Below are positions 16,790 through 24,965 of a DNA stretch of 53,780 nt, in pieces. The position numbers and the translations under genes were made by a program. Numbering within the stretch: the stretch's first letter is position 1; every line of letters starts with the position of its first letter. The notes below the pieces were generated by a model, which saw nothing but the letters and a program-made list of their open reading frames with translations, had not been told where the DNA came from and did no database searches. This stretch comes from an uncultured Alphaproteobacteria bacterium (GTDB lineage Bacteria; Pseudomonadota; Alphaproteobacteria; Caulobacterales; Parvularculaceae), in the NCBI GenBank assembly GCA_937895955.1, contig CALAZI010000098.1, positions 1-53,780 on the forward strand, given 5' to 3'.

Positions 16790-18202
16790 ATGACCACTGC
16801 GACAATCCATCCTGCAAACGCTGCGATGACGACGTCAAACTACACGCGCCATATTCGCGAACTCGACAGCGCCAATCATCTCCACCCATTCACGACGCAT
16901 CATGATTTGCGAGAAGGCGGGCCGCGCGTCATCACGCACGCTGAAGGCGTTTACATCTACGATTCCGAAGGAAACAAGATCCTTGATGGTATGGCTGGTC
17001 TTTGGTGCGTTCAGCTCGGCTACGGCGTCGAAGAGCTGGCGCAAACCGCCTACGATACGCTTAAGAAACTATCCTACTACAACCTCTTCTTTCAGACGAC
17101 GACGCCTTATGCGGCTGAACTCGCCGCGCTCGTCGCCTCAAAGACGCCGGCCGGCGTTGACCAGATCCTATTTTCTTCATCTGGTTCCGAAGCGAACGAC
17201 AGCGCGCTGAAACTGATTTGGTATTATTGGAATTTGATGGGCAAACCGAACAAGAAGGCGATCATTACGAGAGAGCGCGCCTATCACGGGTCAACCGTCG
17301 CGGGCGCCAGTCTTTCCGGCCTACCGTTCATGCAGGGGATTTTCGATCTTCCCCTGCCCCGCTTCCACCATATCGGGCCGACGCCCTGCTTTTACCAATA
17401 CGGCGCGCCGGGCGAGTGCGAGCGCGATTTCGCCCTGCGCTGCGCAAAAGCGCTTGAGGACAAGATTCTCGAGCTTGGTCCGGATAACGTCGCAGCGTTC
17501 GCGGGCGAACCGGTCATGGGCGCCGGCGGGCTGATGACGCCGCCGGAAGGCTACTGGCAAGAGATCGAACGCATCTGTCGTAAATATGACGTCCTGCTCT
17601 GGGCTGATGAGGTCATTTGCGGGTTCGGGCGCACCGGGTCCTGGTTCGGTTGCCAGACCTACGGCTTCACGCCGGACATCATGACGATGGCGAAAGGCAT
17701 GTCGAGCGGATATCAGCCTATTTCAGCCGTCGCGCTCAATGAGCGGGTGAGCCGCCCCATTATCGAGGCCGATTCCGAGATGGCGCACGGCTACACCTAT
17801 TCCGGCCATCCTGTCGCTTGCGCCGTCGCATTGAAAAATATCGAGATGATCGAGGAAAAAGGCCTCGTCGGCGCGCGCGGAAAAGCGGCGGCGGATCGCT
17901 TTCAGTCGCATCTCAAGGCGCTGCAGGATCATCCGCTCGTCGGCGAAACGCGCGGCGTCGGCCTTCTCGGCGCCATCGAACTCGTCAAGAACAAGGAAAC
18001 GCGCGAACGTCATTCGACCTCGGGCGCAACCGGCGTGATTTGCCGCGGTCACTGTTTCAACAGCGGCGTCGTCATGCGCGCGGTTGGGGAAACGATGTTC
18101 CTATGCCCGCCGCTCGTTATCAGCGACAGCGAGATTGATGAGCTTTTCACGCTCGTGCGCCGCGCGCTTGATCTTACCTATCGCGACGTGAAAAAGGCGT
18201 GA
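16790..18202 (+). CDS. Class III aminotransferase (putrescine/omega-amine:pyruvate type)
   Basis: A 470-residue PLP enzyme. FSSSGSEANDSALK (about 128-141) binds the cofactor phosphate, D273 lies in LLWADEVICGFGRTGSWFG, and the Schiff-base Lys is K302 in MAKGMSSGYQP. The N-terminal HPFTTHHDLREGGPRVI and the YHGSTVAGASLSG segments are typical of SpuC-like putrescine or omega-amino-acid:pyruvate aminotransferases. It would convert the terminal amine of a polyamine or omega-amino acid into an aldehyde with alanine as co-product. Placed between two gamma-glutamyl ligases and 5' of an FAD oxidase, it may act directly on putrescine-like amines or on the product of the oxidase route. No aldehyde dehydrogenase gene follows in the window. 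Confidence 0.92.
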   Translation: MTTATIHPANAAMTTSNYTRHIRELDSANHLHPFTTHHDLREGGPRVITHAEGVYIYDSEGNKILDGMAGLWCVQLGYGVEELAQTAYDTLKKLSYYNLFFQTTTPYAAELAALVASKTPAGVDQILFSSSGSEANDSALKLIWYYWNLMGKPNKKAIITRERAYHGSTVAGASLSGLPFMQGIFDLPLPRFHHIGPTPCFYQYGAPGECERDFALRCAKALEDKILELGPDNVAAFAGEPVMGAGGLMTPPEGYWQEIERICRKYDVLLWADEVICGFGRTGSWFGCQTYGFTPDIMTMAKGMSSGYQPISAVALNERVSRPIIEADSEMAHGYTYSGHPVACAVALKNIEMIEEKGLVGARGKAAADRFQSHLKALQDHPLVGETRGVGLLGAIELVKNKETRERHSTSGATGVICRGHCFNSGVVMRAVGETMFLCPPLVISDSEIDELFTLVRRALDLTYRDVKKA

Positions 18203-18226
18203 TGAGATCGAAACGGGAATCGCCCA

Positions 18227-19603
18227 ATGGCCCAAAACGCCGAAAACATTGCGGAGCAGGCGCGCGCGTTTCTTGAGGCGACGCCCAATCTCAAATTCGT
18301 CGACGCCTTCCTGACCGATCTCAACGGCGTTTTGCGCGGCAAGCGGCTGCCGGCCAAGGGGGCGATGAAGCTGTTTGAATCGGGATTGCGGCTGCCGCGA
18401 TCGCTAATCGGCGTCGATATTTGGGGAACCGACGTTTTCGACAATGGTCTCGTCGTTGATACGGGCGACAGCGACGGGATATGCGTCGCGCTTCCCCCCG
18501 GCCTCATCCCGACGCAATGGACCAGCCAGCCTACGGCGCAAGCCCAGATGATGATGTGCGAGGCGGACGGCTCTCCCTTCCTCGCCGATCCAAGGCAATT
18601 GCTCCGCGAAATGCAACGCCGCCTCGCCGCTCACGGCCTTTATCCTGTCGCGGCGATTGAAATCGAATTTTATCTCCTCTCGGGCGAGGCCGACGAGCGT
18701 GGGCGGCCGTTGACGCCAAAGTCGAAATTCAGCGGGCGGCGCGTCATCGACGGCCGCGTCTACGCCATGAGTGAAATTGACGCTTACGCTGATTTTTTCA
18801 CCTCGCTTTACGAGACGTGCGACGCGCAGGGCCTGCCGCTCGACACGGCCGTCATTGAAGCCGGTCCCAGCCAGTTCGAAGTGAACCTCAAGCACCAAGC
18901 GGACGTCTTGCGAGCGGCTGACCAGGCGATGCTGTTGAAGCGCGCCATAAAAGGCGTCGCCTCAAAACACGGCCTCCTTGCCTCATTCATGGCGAAACCG
19001 TTCGGCGAATTGCCCGGCAACGGCATGCATGTCCATATGAGCATGCTCGACAGCGCAGGCGTCAACGCTTTCGACGGCGACGGCGACAGAGGAAACGCCG
19101 CCTTCAAAAATGTCATAGCCGGGCTGATCGCGGCGGCGCCTGAATCGATGATCATGTTCGCGCCGCATTTGAATTCCTGGCGGCGCTTTCAGGAAGCGTC
19201 ACACGCGCCCACGCGCGCGACCTGGGGTTATGAAAACCGGACAGCGGCGATCCGCGTGCCTGCAGACACCGGCGCCAATCGCCGATTCGAACACCGCATA
19301 GCCGGCGCGGATGCGAACCCTTACCTGGTGCTAGCGGCGATTCTCGCCGGCGCTCTGCATGGCGTTGAGAATGGCCTCACGCCGCCGCCGCCGCTCGAAG
19401 GCAACGCCTATAAATCCGAAGCGCAGAAATTATCGCTCGGCTGGCGTGCCGCGCTTGAAGCGTTTGCCGGGGGATTGATAATTGCGCCGGCTTTCGGCGA
19501 TCTGGCGACGCGCGTTTTCATGGCGCTCAAGCGGCAGGAAATCGGCGTCGCAGAAAAGCGCGTCACCGATTTCGAATATGACAGCTATCTTGAGGCTTTC
19601 TGA
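18227..19603 (+). CDS. Second glutamine-synthetase-family ligase (PuuA-like)
   Basis: A 458-residue paralogue of the ligase at 15437-16786. It has LNGVLRGKRLPAKGAMKLF, AAIEIEFYLL, PSQFEVNLKHQ, ASFMAKPFGELPGNGMHVHMS and ENRTAAIRVPADTGANRRFEHRIAGADANPYL, the ordered motifs of the family. Differences from its neighbour in the N-terminal third and at the substrate-end motif (ADTGANRRFEHR against ESSPEARRVENR) suggest a different amine or a different step. It overlaps no gene; the FAD oxidoreductase starts 6 nt after its stop. In the established Puu route, gamma-glutamylation protects the amine before oxidation. Confidence 0.85.
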   Translation: MAQNAENIAEQARAFLEATPNLKFVDAFLTDLNGVLRGKRLPAKGAMKLFESGLRLPRSLIGVDIWGTDVFDNGLVVDTGDSDGICVALPPGLIPTQWTSQPTAQAQMMMCEADGSPFLADPRQLLREMQRRLAAHGLYPVAAIEIEFYLLSGEADERGRPLTPKSKFSGRRVIDGRVYAMSEIDAYADFFTSLYETCDAQGLPLDTAVIEAGPSQFEVNLKHQADVLRAADQAMLLKRAIKGVASKHGLLASFMAKPFGELPGNGMHVHMSMLDSAGVNAFDGDGDRGNAAFKNVIAGLIAAAPESMIMFAPHLNSWRRFQEASHAPTRATWGYENRTAAIRVPADTGANRRFEHRIAGADANPYLVLAAILAGALHGVENGLTPPPPLEGNAYKSEAQKLSLGWRAALEAFAGGLIIAPAFGDLATRVFMALKRQEIGVAEKRVTDFEYDSYLEAF

Positions 19604-19608
19604 ATTGA

Positions 19609-20895
19609 ATGGCGCGATCGAACGGTCATATCGCATCATATTATGCGGCGACGGCCCATGAAGCGCCGCCGCGGGCGGCATTGCGCGGCGAAATCGAAGC
19701 GGACGTCTGCATTGTCGGCGGCGGGTTTTCCGGCGTTGCGAGCGCGCTTTCTCTGGCCGAACGAGGCGTGCGCGTCGTTCTCCTTGAAGCCAACCGCATA
19801 GGCTGGGGCGCGTCGGGCCGCAATGGCGGTCAGGTTCTGCCGGGATGGTCGGGCGAGGGCGAATTCGTCAAGCAGCTCGGCGCCAGAGGGAAAAAATTTC
19901 TCGATCGAACGCGCTATCTAGGCAATGACATCATAGAATCACGCCTGAAGAAATATGCGATCGATTGCGATTATGAGCGCGGGGCGGCGACCGTCGCGCT
20001 TAATGAAAAGCAGATGGCGGCGCTTGAGGAAGAATATCGGTCATACGAGAAAAACGGCGAGGACTTTCATTTTGATCTTGTCGATTCGGCAAGCCTGAAG
20101 AGCCATGTCGTTTCCGATCTTTACTGCGGCGGGCTGATAGATCGTCGCGCCGCGCATTGTCACCCGCTCAATCTTTGTCTCGGCGAAGCGCGGGCGGCCG
20201 AATCGCTTGGCGTTCGGATATTCGAGGAAACGAAAGCGCTTGAAATCGTTCACGGAGATCGGCCGACCGTCGTCACCGGCGCCGGAAAAGTGACGGCTCG
20301 AACGACGATCCTCGCCGGCAACGCCTATCATAAACTCGAACAGGGAAAACTTGGCGGCTATATGCTGCCCGCCCAGACTTTCACGATGGCGACGGAAGTC
20401 ATCGGCGAGAATCGCGCGCGCGCGATTTTGCCAGACAATCTCGCCGTTTGCGACGCCAATTGGGCGCTCGATTATTTCCGGCGGTCAGCCGATCACAGAA
20501 TCTTGTTCGGCGGGCTTTGCACATATTCCAACCGCGTCATTTCGGATATTGAAGGCGCATTGACCCCGCGCCTTTTGAAGATCTTTCCGCAGCTTGAAGG
20601 CGTAAAAGCCGAATTCGCCTGGGGCGGCGCCATCGGCATTCCCTTAAACAGGGTGCCGCTGGTCGGCCGGATCGCCGACAATGTCTTCTACGCGCAGGGA
20701 TATTCCGGGCACGGCGTGAATTGCAGCCACATCGTCGGCGAAATTCTAGCCGATGCGACGCAGGCGCGGCTCGACGGCGTCGATCTGTTTGAAGCCGTCA
20801 GTCACTTCCGCATTCCCGCTGCGGAAATGATCGGAAACCCGATGCTGGCGCTTGGCATGACCTGGTTTCGCATGCGCGACGCGCTCGGCGTCTAG
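19609..20895 (+). CDS. FAD-dependent oxidoreductase (PuuB-like gamma-glutamylputrescine oxidase)
   Basis: A 428-residue DAO-family flavoprotein. The dinucleotide fold is at the start of the domain: DVCIVGGGFSGVASALSLAERG (GGGFSG at 37-42) and VVLLEANRIGWGASGRNGGQ, which is typical of PuuB and related amine oxidases. The C-terminal part holds FAWGGAIGIPLNRVPLVGRIADNVFYAQGYSGHGV, where the flavin is closed in. In the Puu pathway it oxidises gamma-glutamylputrescine to the aldehyde with release of ammonia and peroxide. It is the last gene of the cluster. Its TAG stop overlaps the TAG of the convergent gene in the sequence CTAG (20892-20895), so there is no intergenic terminator. Confidence 0.9.
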   Translation: MARSNGHIASYYAATAHEAPPRAALRGEIEADVCIVGGGFSGVASALSLAERGVRVVLLEANRIGWGASGRNGGQVLPGWSGEGEFVKQLGARGKKFLDRTRYLGNDIIESRLKKYAIDCDYERGAATVALNEKQMAALEEEYRSYEKNGEDFHFDLVDSASLKSHVVSDLYCGGLIDRRAAHCHPLNLCLGEARAAESLGVRIFEETKALEIVHGDRPTVVTGAGKVTARTTILAGNAYHKLEQGKLGGYMLPAQTFTMATEVIGENRARAILPDNLAVCDANWALDYFRRSADHRILFGGLCTYSNRVISDIEGALTPRLLKIFPQLEGVKAEFAWGGAIGIPLNRVPLVGRIADNVFYAQGYSGHGVNCSHIVGEILADATQARLDGVDLFEAVSHFRIPAAEMIGNPMLALGMTWFRMRDALGV

Positions 20896-21548
20896 TCGAG
20901 CGCCTCAAGCGCAAGCCGTCTTTCGTGATCTGAGGCGATCGACTCCGCAGCCTTCTTCAGCGCCGCTCTATATGTCGCGGTTTCGGGCGCGCTAGAGGCG
21001 AGCGCTTCAATAGCGAGGCGCCGCTCATAATCGCCGTCAATTGCGGCGGCGGCGTTTATCAACGCAATCCAACTTGACGCCCCCTCGCTCAGGCGGTCCG
21101 CCATATCTTCAACAGCGAGCCGGCGGTCATGCGCGCCCTCGATCGCACTGATCGCGCGAACAGCGGCGGCGCCGACAAGGTCATTGTCGACCTTATCGCC
21201 CGCCGCTTCAACGGCGAGGCGCAACTCATAGTCGCCATCGATCGCGTCAGCTGCGATATCCAGAATCTTCGCCGCATCCGCGTCTGCAATTCCCTCATTT
21301 TCCAACAACGAAGAGAGGGCGAGGCGAATTTCATGATCGCCTTCGATTTCGGCGATGAGTCTCGTAGCGATCGACAGGGTCTGCGCGCTCAAATCCTTCT
21401 CTGCGAGGTCGTCAATGATAAGGCGCAATTCATGATCGCCTTCAATCGATTCCGCGGCGCTGAGAATTTCCGACACGCTTTGATCATCAAGCTCCTGAGA
21501 ATGCAGCAAGGAACTAATCGCCGTTCGTTTCGAATAGTCGCTGTCGAG
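20892..21548 (-). repeat. Seven tandem protein repeats of about 100 bp period
   Basis: Within the gene, seven units of 33-35 codons each begin with a conserved Gly-Asp-Tyr/His-Glu-x-Arg-Leu-Ala core. The nucleotide copies have diverged (the GAT-GGC and CGC-CTC-GCC core codons are most alike), so the array is old and not a recent slippage product. Confidence 0.75.
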
Positions 21549-22145
21549 CGCTTCAACCCTGCCGACCAGTAGGCTGATCTCGTCAGCGGCGAGCGGCGCG
21601 GTTCTTGACAGCGCCTCGATATAAGCGCCGACGGCGTGCGCGCTCTTGAGTGCGCCGATTTCGGCGATCACTTGCGTCTTGCCGCCGTCAGCCATCATCG
21701 CAGCGACTCTCTGATCGGCCTTGACGCCGGATGAGCGGGCGAACAACTGCAAAAGATCGGCGGCCTGCGCTTCTGCTTCGTCTGCGGAGCCAATCTCTTT
21801 CTCATCGCGGTAAGCGCGCACCTCGACCGCCTCGCCGCGGCTTTCGAACACCGCCTTGCGTTTATCGCCCTTTTCCGCAGAAACAATTTCGACCTTGCCG
21901 CGCAATGACGACAGAGAACGACCGTCAGCCGCAAAATCGAATTTTCCCTTCCAGTCGACGGAAAGGTTCAGGCCGTTTTCCTTCAGATGAAACGAGCCGT
22001 TATCGCCGCGGCCGAAATTGACGACGTGAACGCCGTCCTTATCAGATACGGAGTCTGCGATTTTTGGCGCGACAAGCGCGACAAGGCCGGCGGCGAAAAG
22101 CGACAGTCCGGCGCCGACGCCGAATGCGGTCAAATGGCTGCGCAT
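20892..22145 (-). CDS. Unknown membrane-anchored protein with seven 34-residue helical repeats
   Basis: A 417-residue protein with no function I can name. ATG 22145 is chosen over 22235 because AAGGGAAGG stands 6 nt before it. An N-terminal membrane segment (about residues 5-28) is followed by a region rich in charged and beta-type residues (about 30-130), then by a helical part. From about residue 200 to the end there are seven copies of a core like I-x-G-D-H/Y-E-x-R-L-A-L-x-x-L, at residues 200, 234, 267, 302, 335, 369 and 403. The repeats look like HEAT-type helical pairs. Similar SDY-x-R-R repeats occur in C-terminal parts of some bacterial membrane sensor proteins, from memory only. It follows trpS on the same strand and may be co-transcribed; an envelope scaffold or binding role is a guess. 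Confidence 0.8.
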   Translation of the reverse strand: MRSHLTAFGVGAGLSLFAAGLVALVAPKIADSVSDKDGVHVVNFGRGDNGSFHLKENGLNLSVDWKGKFDFAADGRSLSSLRGKVEIVSAEKGDKRKAVFESRGEAVEVRAYRDEKEIGSADEAEAQAADLLQLFARSSGVKADQRVAAMMADGGKTQVIAEIGALKSAHAVGAYIEALSRTAPLAADEISLLVGRVEALDSDYSKRTAISSLLHSQELDDQSVSEILSAAESIEGDHELRLIIDDLAEKDLSAQTLSIATRLIAEIEGDHEIRLALSSLLENEGIADADAAKILDIAADAIDGDYELRLAVEAAGDKVDNDLVGAAAVRAISAIEGAHDRRLAVEDMADRLSEGASSWIALINAAAAIDGDYERRLAIEALASSAPETATYRAALKKAAESIASDHERRLALEALD

Positions 22146-22231
22146 GCCGGCCCTTCCCTTAAACGAACGAGAGAAAATCCTACCAAAATCCGCTATTGGC
22201 GCCAAACCCGCGATGCGACGGAACGAAGCCG

Positions 22232-23248
22232 TCAAACGACGAAACCGACGATTTCCTTCACATCGCGAATTGTCTTGTCGGCGACTGCGCCGGCTTTCTC
22301 GGCGCCGGCGACGAGAACGCTCCGCAGATAGGCGGGATCGCTCTCAAGCCGCCTCATTTCAGCGCCGATCGGCGCAATTTTATCAACGACTATGTCGGCC
22401 AGCGCGGGCTTGAAAACGCCGAAGCCCGCGCCGCCGAATTCACGCAGAACTTCCTCATCGGTCTTGCATGAAAGAGCCGCATAGATGCCGACGAGATTAG
22501 CCGCTTCGGGGCGGTCGGCCAATCCGTCGATTTCGCTCGGCAATGGTTCTGGGTCCGTCTTCGCCTTTTTGATTTTTTTAGCGATCGAATCCGCATCGTC
22601 CGCCAGGTAGATTGTCGCTTGATCCGATGGATCGGATTTCGACATTTTCATTGTCCCGTCGCGCAAACTCATAATCCGTGCTCCGGGCCCTTTGATCAAG
22701 GGCTCCGGCAGCGGAAAGAACTCAGGCGCGTCAAATTCGCGATTGAACTTGCCGGCGATATCGCGCGACAGCTCAAGGTGCTGTTTTTGATCTTCGCCGA
22801 CCGGAACATGCGTCGCTTTATAAATCAGTATGTCCGCCGCTTGCAGCACCGGATAGGTGTAAAGACCGACGGAGGCGCGTTCCTTGTCCTTGCCGGCCTT
22901 GTCCTTGAACTGCGTCATGCGATCAAGCCAGCCAAGGCGCGCGACGCAGTTCAAAATCCAGGCGAGCTCCGCGTGTCCGTGAACTGCGGATTGATGAAAA
23001 ATCGTTGCAATCTTCGGATCGACCCCGGCGGCGAGATAGGCGGCGGCTATGTGAAAAGTCTGCGCACGCAGCTTTTTCGGGTCCTGCCAAACCGTGATCG
23101 CGTGCATGTCGACGACACAGTAGAAACAATCATGTTTCGACTGCAGATCAACGAATTTCCGGATGGCGCCGAGATAATTGCCGAGATGCATGCCGCCCGA
23201 AGGCTGGATGCCTGACAACACCCGCTCCGGACCCTTATAGCCGGTCAT
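22232..23248 (-). CDS. trpS: Tryptophan--tRNA ligase
   Basis: A 338-residue class I aminoacyl-tRNA synthetase that charges tRNA-Trp. The HIGH-equivalent is PSGGMHLGNYLG (HLGN at 21-24) and KMSKS is at 201-205. TrpS landmarks SGIQPSG and ARLGWLDRMTQFKDKAGK are present. The frame extends 45 codons upstream into murJ, but MTGYKGPERVLSGIQPSG is the family start and AAGGGCGAG lies just before ATG 23248. It begins 12 nt after murJ ends, consistent with the mutS-glnD-murJ-trpS operon order known from alphaproteobacteria. Confidence 0.97.
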   Translation of the reverse strand: MTGYKGPERVLSGIQPSGGMHLGNYLGAIRKFVDLQSKHDCFYCVVDMHAITVWQDPKKLRAQTFHIAAAYLAAGVDPKIATIFHQSAVHGHAELAWILNCVARLGWLDRMTQFKDKAGKDKERASVGLYTYPVLQAADILIYKATHVPVGEDQKQHLELSRDIAGKFNREFDAPEFFPLPEPLIKGPGARIMSLRDGTMKMSKSDPSDQATIYLADDADSIAKKIKKAKTDPEPLPSEIDGLADRPEAANLVGIYAALSCKTDEEVLREFGGAGFGVFKPALADIVVDKIAPIGAEMRRLESDPAYLRSVLVAGAEKAGAVADKTIRDVKEIVGFVV

Positions 23249-23259
23249 GAGGCTCGCCC

Positions 23260-24864
23260 TTAAAAGCTTTTGCGGTTTCTGGAGTAGGCCTTGTAGTCGC
23301 TGGCGCGGACCCCGCCAAGAGCGAGGAGCGCCGCGCCATAGACGACGACGCCCCCGACGGCGATCAGAATGACGGCGGCCCAATGTCGATCCAACAGCAG
23401 ATCAGCCAGCAGGTCGGTTCTGGATAAGGCGAGCCAAACGAATAGCGTCATCGCCGCCGTCGCGGCGAGAATGCGCGGCGCGCGCGACAATAGCCGCGCA
23501 TCGGGCCTGAATTGCCCGCGCCGCCAGAGATTTAACGAAAGCTGCGCTACCTGAAGCCAGGCGGCGAAGACGGTCGCAAAAGCGACTGCCAGGAAGCCGA
23601 AAATCGGAAACAGAATGAGCGCAAGCGCCGTGTTCACCGCGATGGCGACAATCGCGTAATTCATCGGCGCCTTCGTATCTTCACGCGCGAAAAAGGCCGG
23701 CGCGAATATGCGCTGCCAGACAAAGGCCGGAAGCCCCCACCCGTAAATGGCGAGCGCCCATCCCGTCCATTTGACGTCTTCGGCCGTGAAAGCCGAACTG
23801 CGGCCGCCGAAAAGCGCGAGGGCGTCAGTGGCGAACCCGACGAACAGCGCTTCGCAAATCGGCGCCGACATGATGATGAAAGCGGCGGCGGCCGGCAACG
23901 TCAGAACCGCCGAGAGTTCGAGCGATCTGTTGATGGCGTGCATCGCGCCCGTCTCATCGCCCTCTTTCACCCGCCGAGACAGCATCGGCAACAGGACGAC
24001 GCCAAGCGCGGTGCCGACAACCGCCAGCGGCAGCTGGTACAGCTGATCGGCGTTCATCAGCCAGGATACGGCGCCCGGTTGTTGCGACGCGATATTCGTA
24101 CCGATGATGATGTTGATCTGCGTCGCGCCGGCGGAAAGAAAGCCGGGCGCGCCGAGAACAAGCAGGCGTTTGACGCCCGGCGTCATGCGCGGCATGCGCA
24201 ATCTTAAAAGATAGCCTTGTCGACGAGCGCCCCACGCAAGCAGGGCGAGCTGCAGGAAGCCGCTGATCGCCGTCGCCCAGGCGAGCGCCTCCCCGGTCGC
24301 ATGGATCTCTTCGCTGGCGAAAAGAACGATTGCCGCGATCTGGCAAAAATTGAGCAGCAAAGGCGCGCCGGCGTAAGCCATGAACTTGTCAAGCGAGTTG
24401 AGAACGCCTGACAACAGCCCGACGAGCGACATGCAGGCGAGATAGGGAAACATGATCCGCAGATAGAGCGCGGTAAGGTCAAATTTCTCCGGCTCGTCGG
24501 CAAAACCCGAAGCGATCAAATGAACAAAAACAGGTGCTGCGATTTCGACGAGCGCCGTAAGCCCGATCAGCACGAAAAGCAGAAACGCCATCACCTCTTC
24601 TGCGAATAGCTTGGCGGCGGCGCGATCTTCCTGAATGAGCTTTCCCTGGAAGAGCGGGACAAAGGCCGCCTGGAACGCGCCCTCGGCGAACAGGCGGCGA
24701 AACATGTTCGGCAACCGAAAGGCGGCCCAGAAGGCGTCGGCGACCGGATTGCCGCCAGCTCCGATGACGCCGGCGATCAGGACCTGGCGCGCAAAGCCCA
24801 TGACGCGGCTCGCCATTGTCATGCCGCTTACCGTCGCCAGTGATTTGAACAGATTGCCGCTCAT
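23260..24864 (-). CDS. murJ: Lipid II flippase MurJ
   Basis: A 534-residue polytopic inner membrane protein of the MurJ/MviN family with about 14 membrane helices. The conserved N-terminal block SRVMGFARQVLIAGVIG, ADAFWAAFRLPNMFRRLFAEGAFQAAFVP contains the charged residues in the central cavity of the family. It flips lipid II to the periplasmic face for peptidoglycan synthesis. It lies between glnD and trpS, matching alphaproteobacterial gene order, with 101 nt to glnD and 11 nt to trpS. No clear ribosome site is seen before its ATG. Confidence 0.96.
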   Translation of the reverse strand: MSGNLFKSLATVSGMTMASRVMGFARQVLIAGVIGAGGNPVADAFWAAFRLPNMFRRLFAEGAFQAAFVPLFQGKLIQEDRAAAKLFAEEVMAFLLFVLIGLTALVEIAAPVFVHLIASGFADEPEKFDLTALYLRIMFPYLACMSLVGLLSGVLNSLDKFMAYAGAPLLLNFCQIAAIVLFASEEIHATGEALAWATAISGFLQLALLAWGARRQGYLLRLRMPRMTPGVKRLLVLGAPGFLSAGATQINIIIGTNIASQQPGAVSWLMNADQLYQLPLAVVGTALGVVLLPMLSRRVKEGDETGAMHAINRSLELSAVLTLPAAAAFIIMSAPICEALFVGFATDALALFGGRSSAFTAEDVKWTGWALAIYGWGLPAFVWQRIFAPAFFAREDTKAPMNYAIVAIAVNTALALILFPIFGFLAVAFATVFAAWLQVAQLSLNLWRRGQFRPDARLLSRAPRILAATAAMTLFVWLALSRTDLLADLLLDRHWAAVILIAVGGVVVYGAALLALGGVRASDYKAYSRNRKSF

Positions 24865-24965
24865 GGGATGATCTTAGCCGTTTTGCATGGCGAAATTCGG
24901 CGGACGATCCGGCCGAAAGGCGGCTTCGCGATTAGCGCAGTTTGCGCCTTGCTCAAACCGTTGTC

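Noticed and set aside
23249..23383. Upstream extension of trpS by 45 codons
   Set aside because: It runs into murJ, is Arg-rich, and the family N-terminus and ribosome site point to 23248.
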